Shown in pieces: positions 63,473 through 64,000 of a stretch of DNA of 64,000 nucleotides. How positions within the stretch are numbered: the stretch's first letter is position 1; each line of letters opens with the position of its first letter. Under the pieces are notes generated by a model. It was given only the letters and a program-made list of their open reading frames with translations, was not told the origin of the DNA and made no database searches. Made by a program: the position numbers and the translations under genes. Source of the stretch: Xestospongia bergquistia (taxonomy: Eukaryota > Porifera > Demospongiae > Haplosclerida > Petrosiidae); the NCBI GenBank assembly GCA_963965975.1, contig OZ014419.1:2412201-2476200 (forward strand), read 5' to 3'.

Positions 63473-63817
63473 AATATGTAATTGTCAATCACATCCACAT
63501 TATATAAACTCTATGAATAATAGAACAATTAAAACTCATTGACATTTAATAAGCCAATCAAACCTAATTAAAACTTGTACGGTTTTTACACACTACTGTA
63601 TTTAGTAACAGTTATTATATTAAGACTATAAATGTCTAACCACAAAGATGAACTGAATTAAATTTTACTTTTTAGTCATGTTTATCATATTCTTACTCTA
63701 TTATTATTATAACATGTTTATTACAATAGCAATGACATACATATTTTATAAATGTTCTTGTATGTAGCTTAGTTATAGAACTGACTATATAACAAGTTTA
63801 TACTACATAATGTAACA
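63473..63817. repeat. Duplicate of the 3' flank at 55036-55379
   Basis: Almost colinear copy with scattered substitutions and single-base indels. It continues into the receptor tail at 63818. Confidence 0.9.
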
Positions 63818-64000
63818 TCATATATTCTCATAAACATAGTTATCTGTTGGTGCTTGATGACATTCATCATCAATTGATTGAAAACCATAGGACTCACAAA
63901 CTTTAATTTCAATATCTTCATCAGGTCTATAGATATACAGTGTATGAGTTAACACAAAGGCAAATATGATATGGATTTGTGTACTGATCAATCCATTATT
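63818..64000 (-). CDS. FN3 receptor E, C-terminal tail only (rest beyond window)
   Basis: The tail exon matches receptor A: ESYGFQSIDDECHQAPTDN followed by YVYENI and stop. It is part of the duplicated block that begins at 63284. Whether the remaining exons exist lies outside the window. Confidence 0.7.
   Translation of the reverse strand, partial: NNGLISTQIHIIFAFVLTHTLYIYRPDEDIEIKVCESYGFQSIDDECHQAPTDNYVYENI

Overview
The window looks like nuclear DNA from a compact, AT-rich animal genome. A demosponge close to Amphimedon is my best guess. The evidence is many short GT-AG introns, recognisable animal genes (Wnt, TAF3, EMC3, UBA1, ataxin-10, ZMYND10, ACAT1), very short intergenic gaps, and sponge-style architectures (a degenerate kinase fused to PDZ and Kelch domains; a cluster of FN3 receptors). 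The species call is inference. All gene models below come from reading splice sites by eye, and no searches were run.

Layout. 1-5.9 kb (+): the 3' part of a multi-exon adenylation / carrier / reductase enzyme resembling carboxylic acid reductase. 7.0-13.6 kb (+): a decayed second copy of that gene in which one exon is still almost identical to the parent. 14.2-16.1 kb (+): a four-exon Wnt ligand. 16.4-19.2 kb (-): ataxin-10. 19.3-26.5 kb (+): four tandem copies of a 17-beta-HSD12 / very-long-chain 3-oxoacyl-CoA reductase gene, with only 78-85 bp between one stop codon and the next start codon. 26.7-30.9 kb (-): TAF3, with a histone fold at the N end and a PHD finger at the C end. 31.0-32.5 kb (+): EMC3, head-to-head with TAF3. 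32.9-37.9 kb (-) and 40.6-45.3 kb (+): two UBA1 genes forming a large inverted repeat, with an intronless POT/SLC15-like transporter (38.4-40.2 kb, -) between the arms. 45.5-47.2 kb (-): mitochondrial acetyl-CoA acetyltransferase. 47.4-50.3 kb (+): the ciliary dynein assembly factor ZMYND10. 50.6-54.9 kb (+): a pseudokinase-coiled-coil-PDZ-Kelch fusion protein. 55.4-64.0 kb (-): a cluster of related FN3/Ig-like single-pass receptors, one apparently intact and the others truncated, frameshifted or rearranged. Near its end is a broken copy of the Kelch gene.

The genes do not form one pathway. What ties the window together is genome architecture. There are three divergent pairs whose start codons lie 58-153 bp apart, repeated local duplication in direct and inverted orientation, and duplicates whose mosaic similarity suggests gene conversion. 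The strongest candidates for undescribed biology are the pseudokinase-PDZ-Kelch protein, the FN3 receptor cluster with short tyrosine-containing tails, the animal CAR-like gene, and the two UBA1 copies. In the UBA1 pair only one copy keeps a nuclear-localisation-type N-terminus, which may separate into two genes what mammals do with two start codons.
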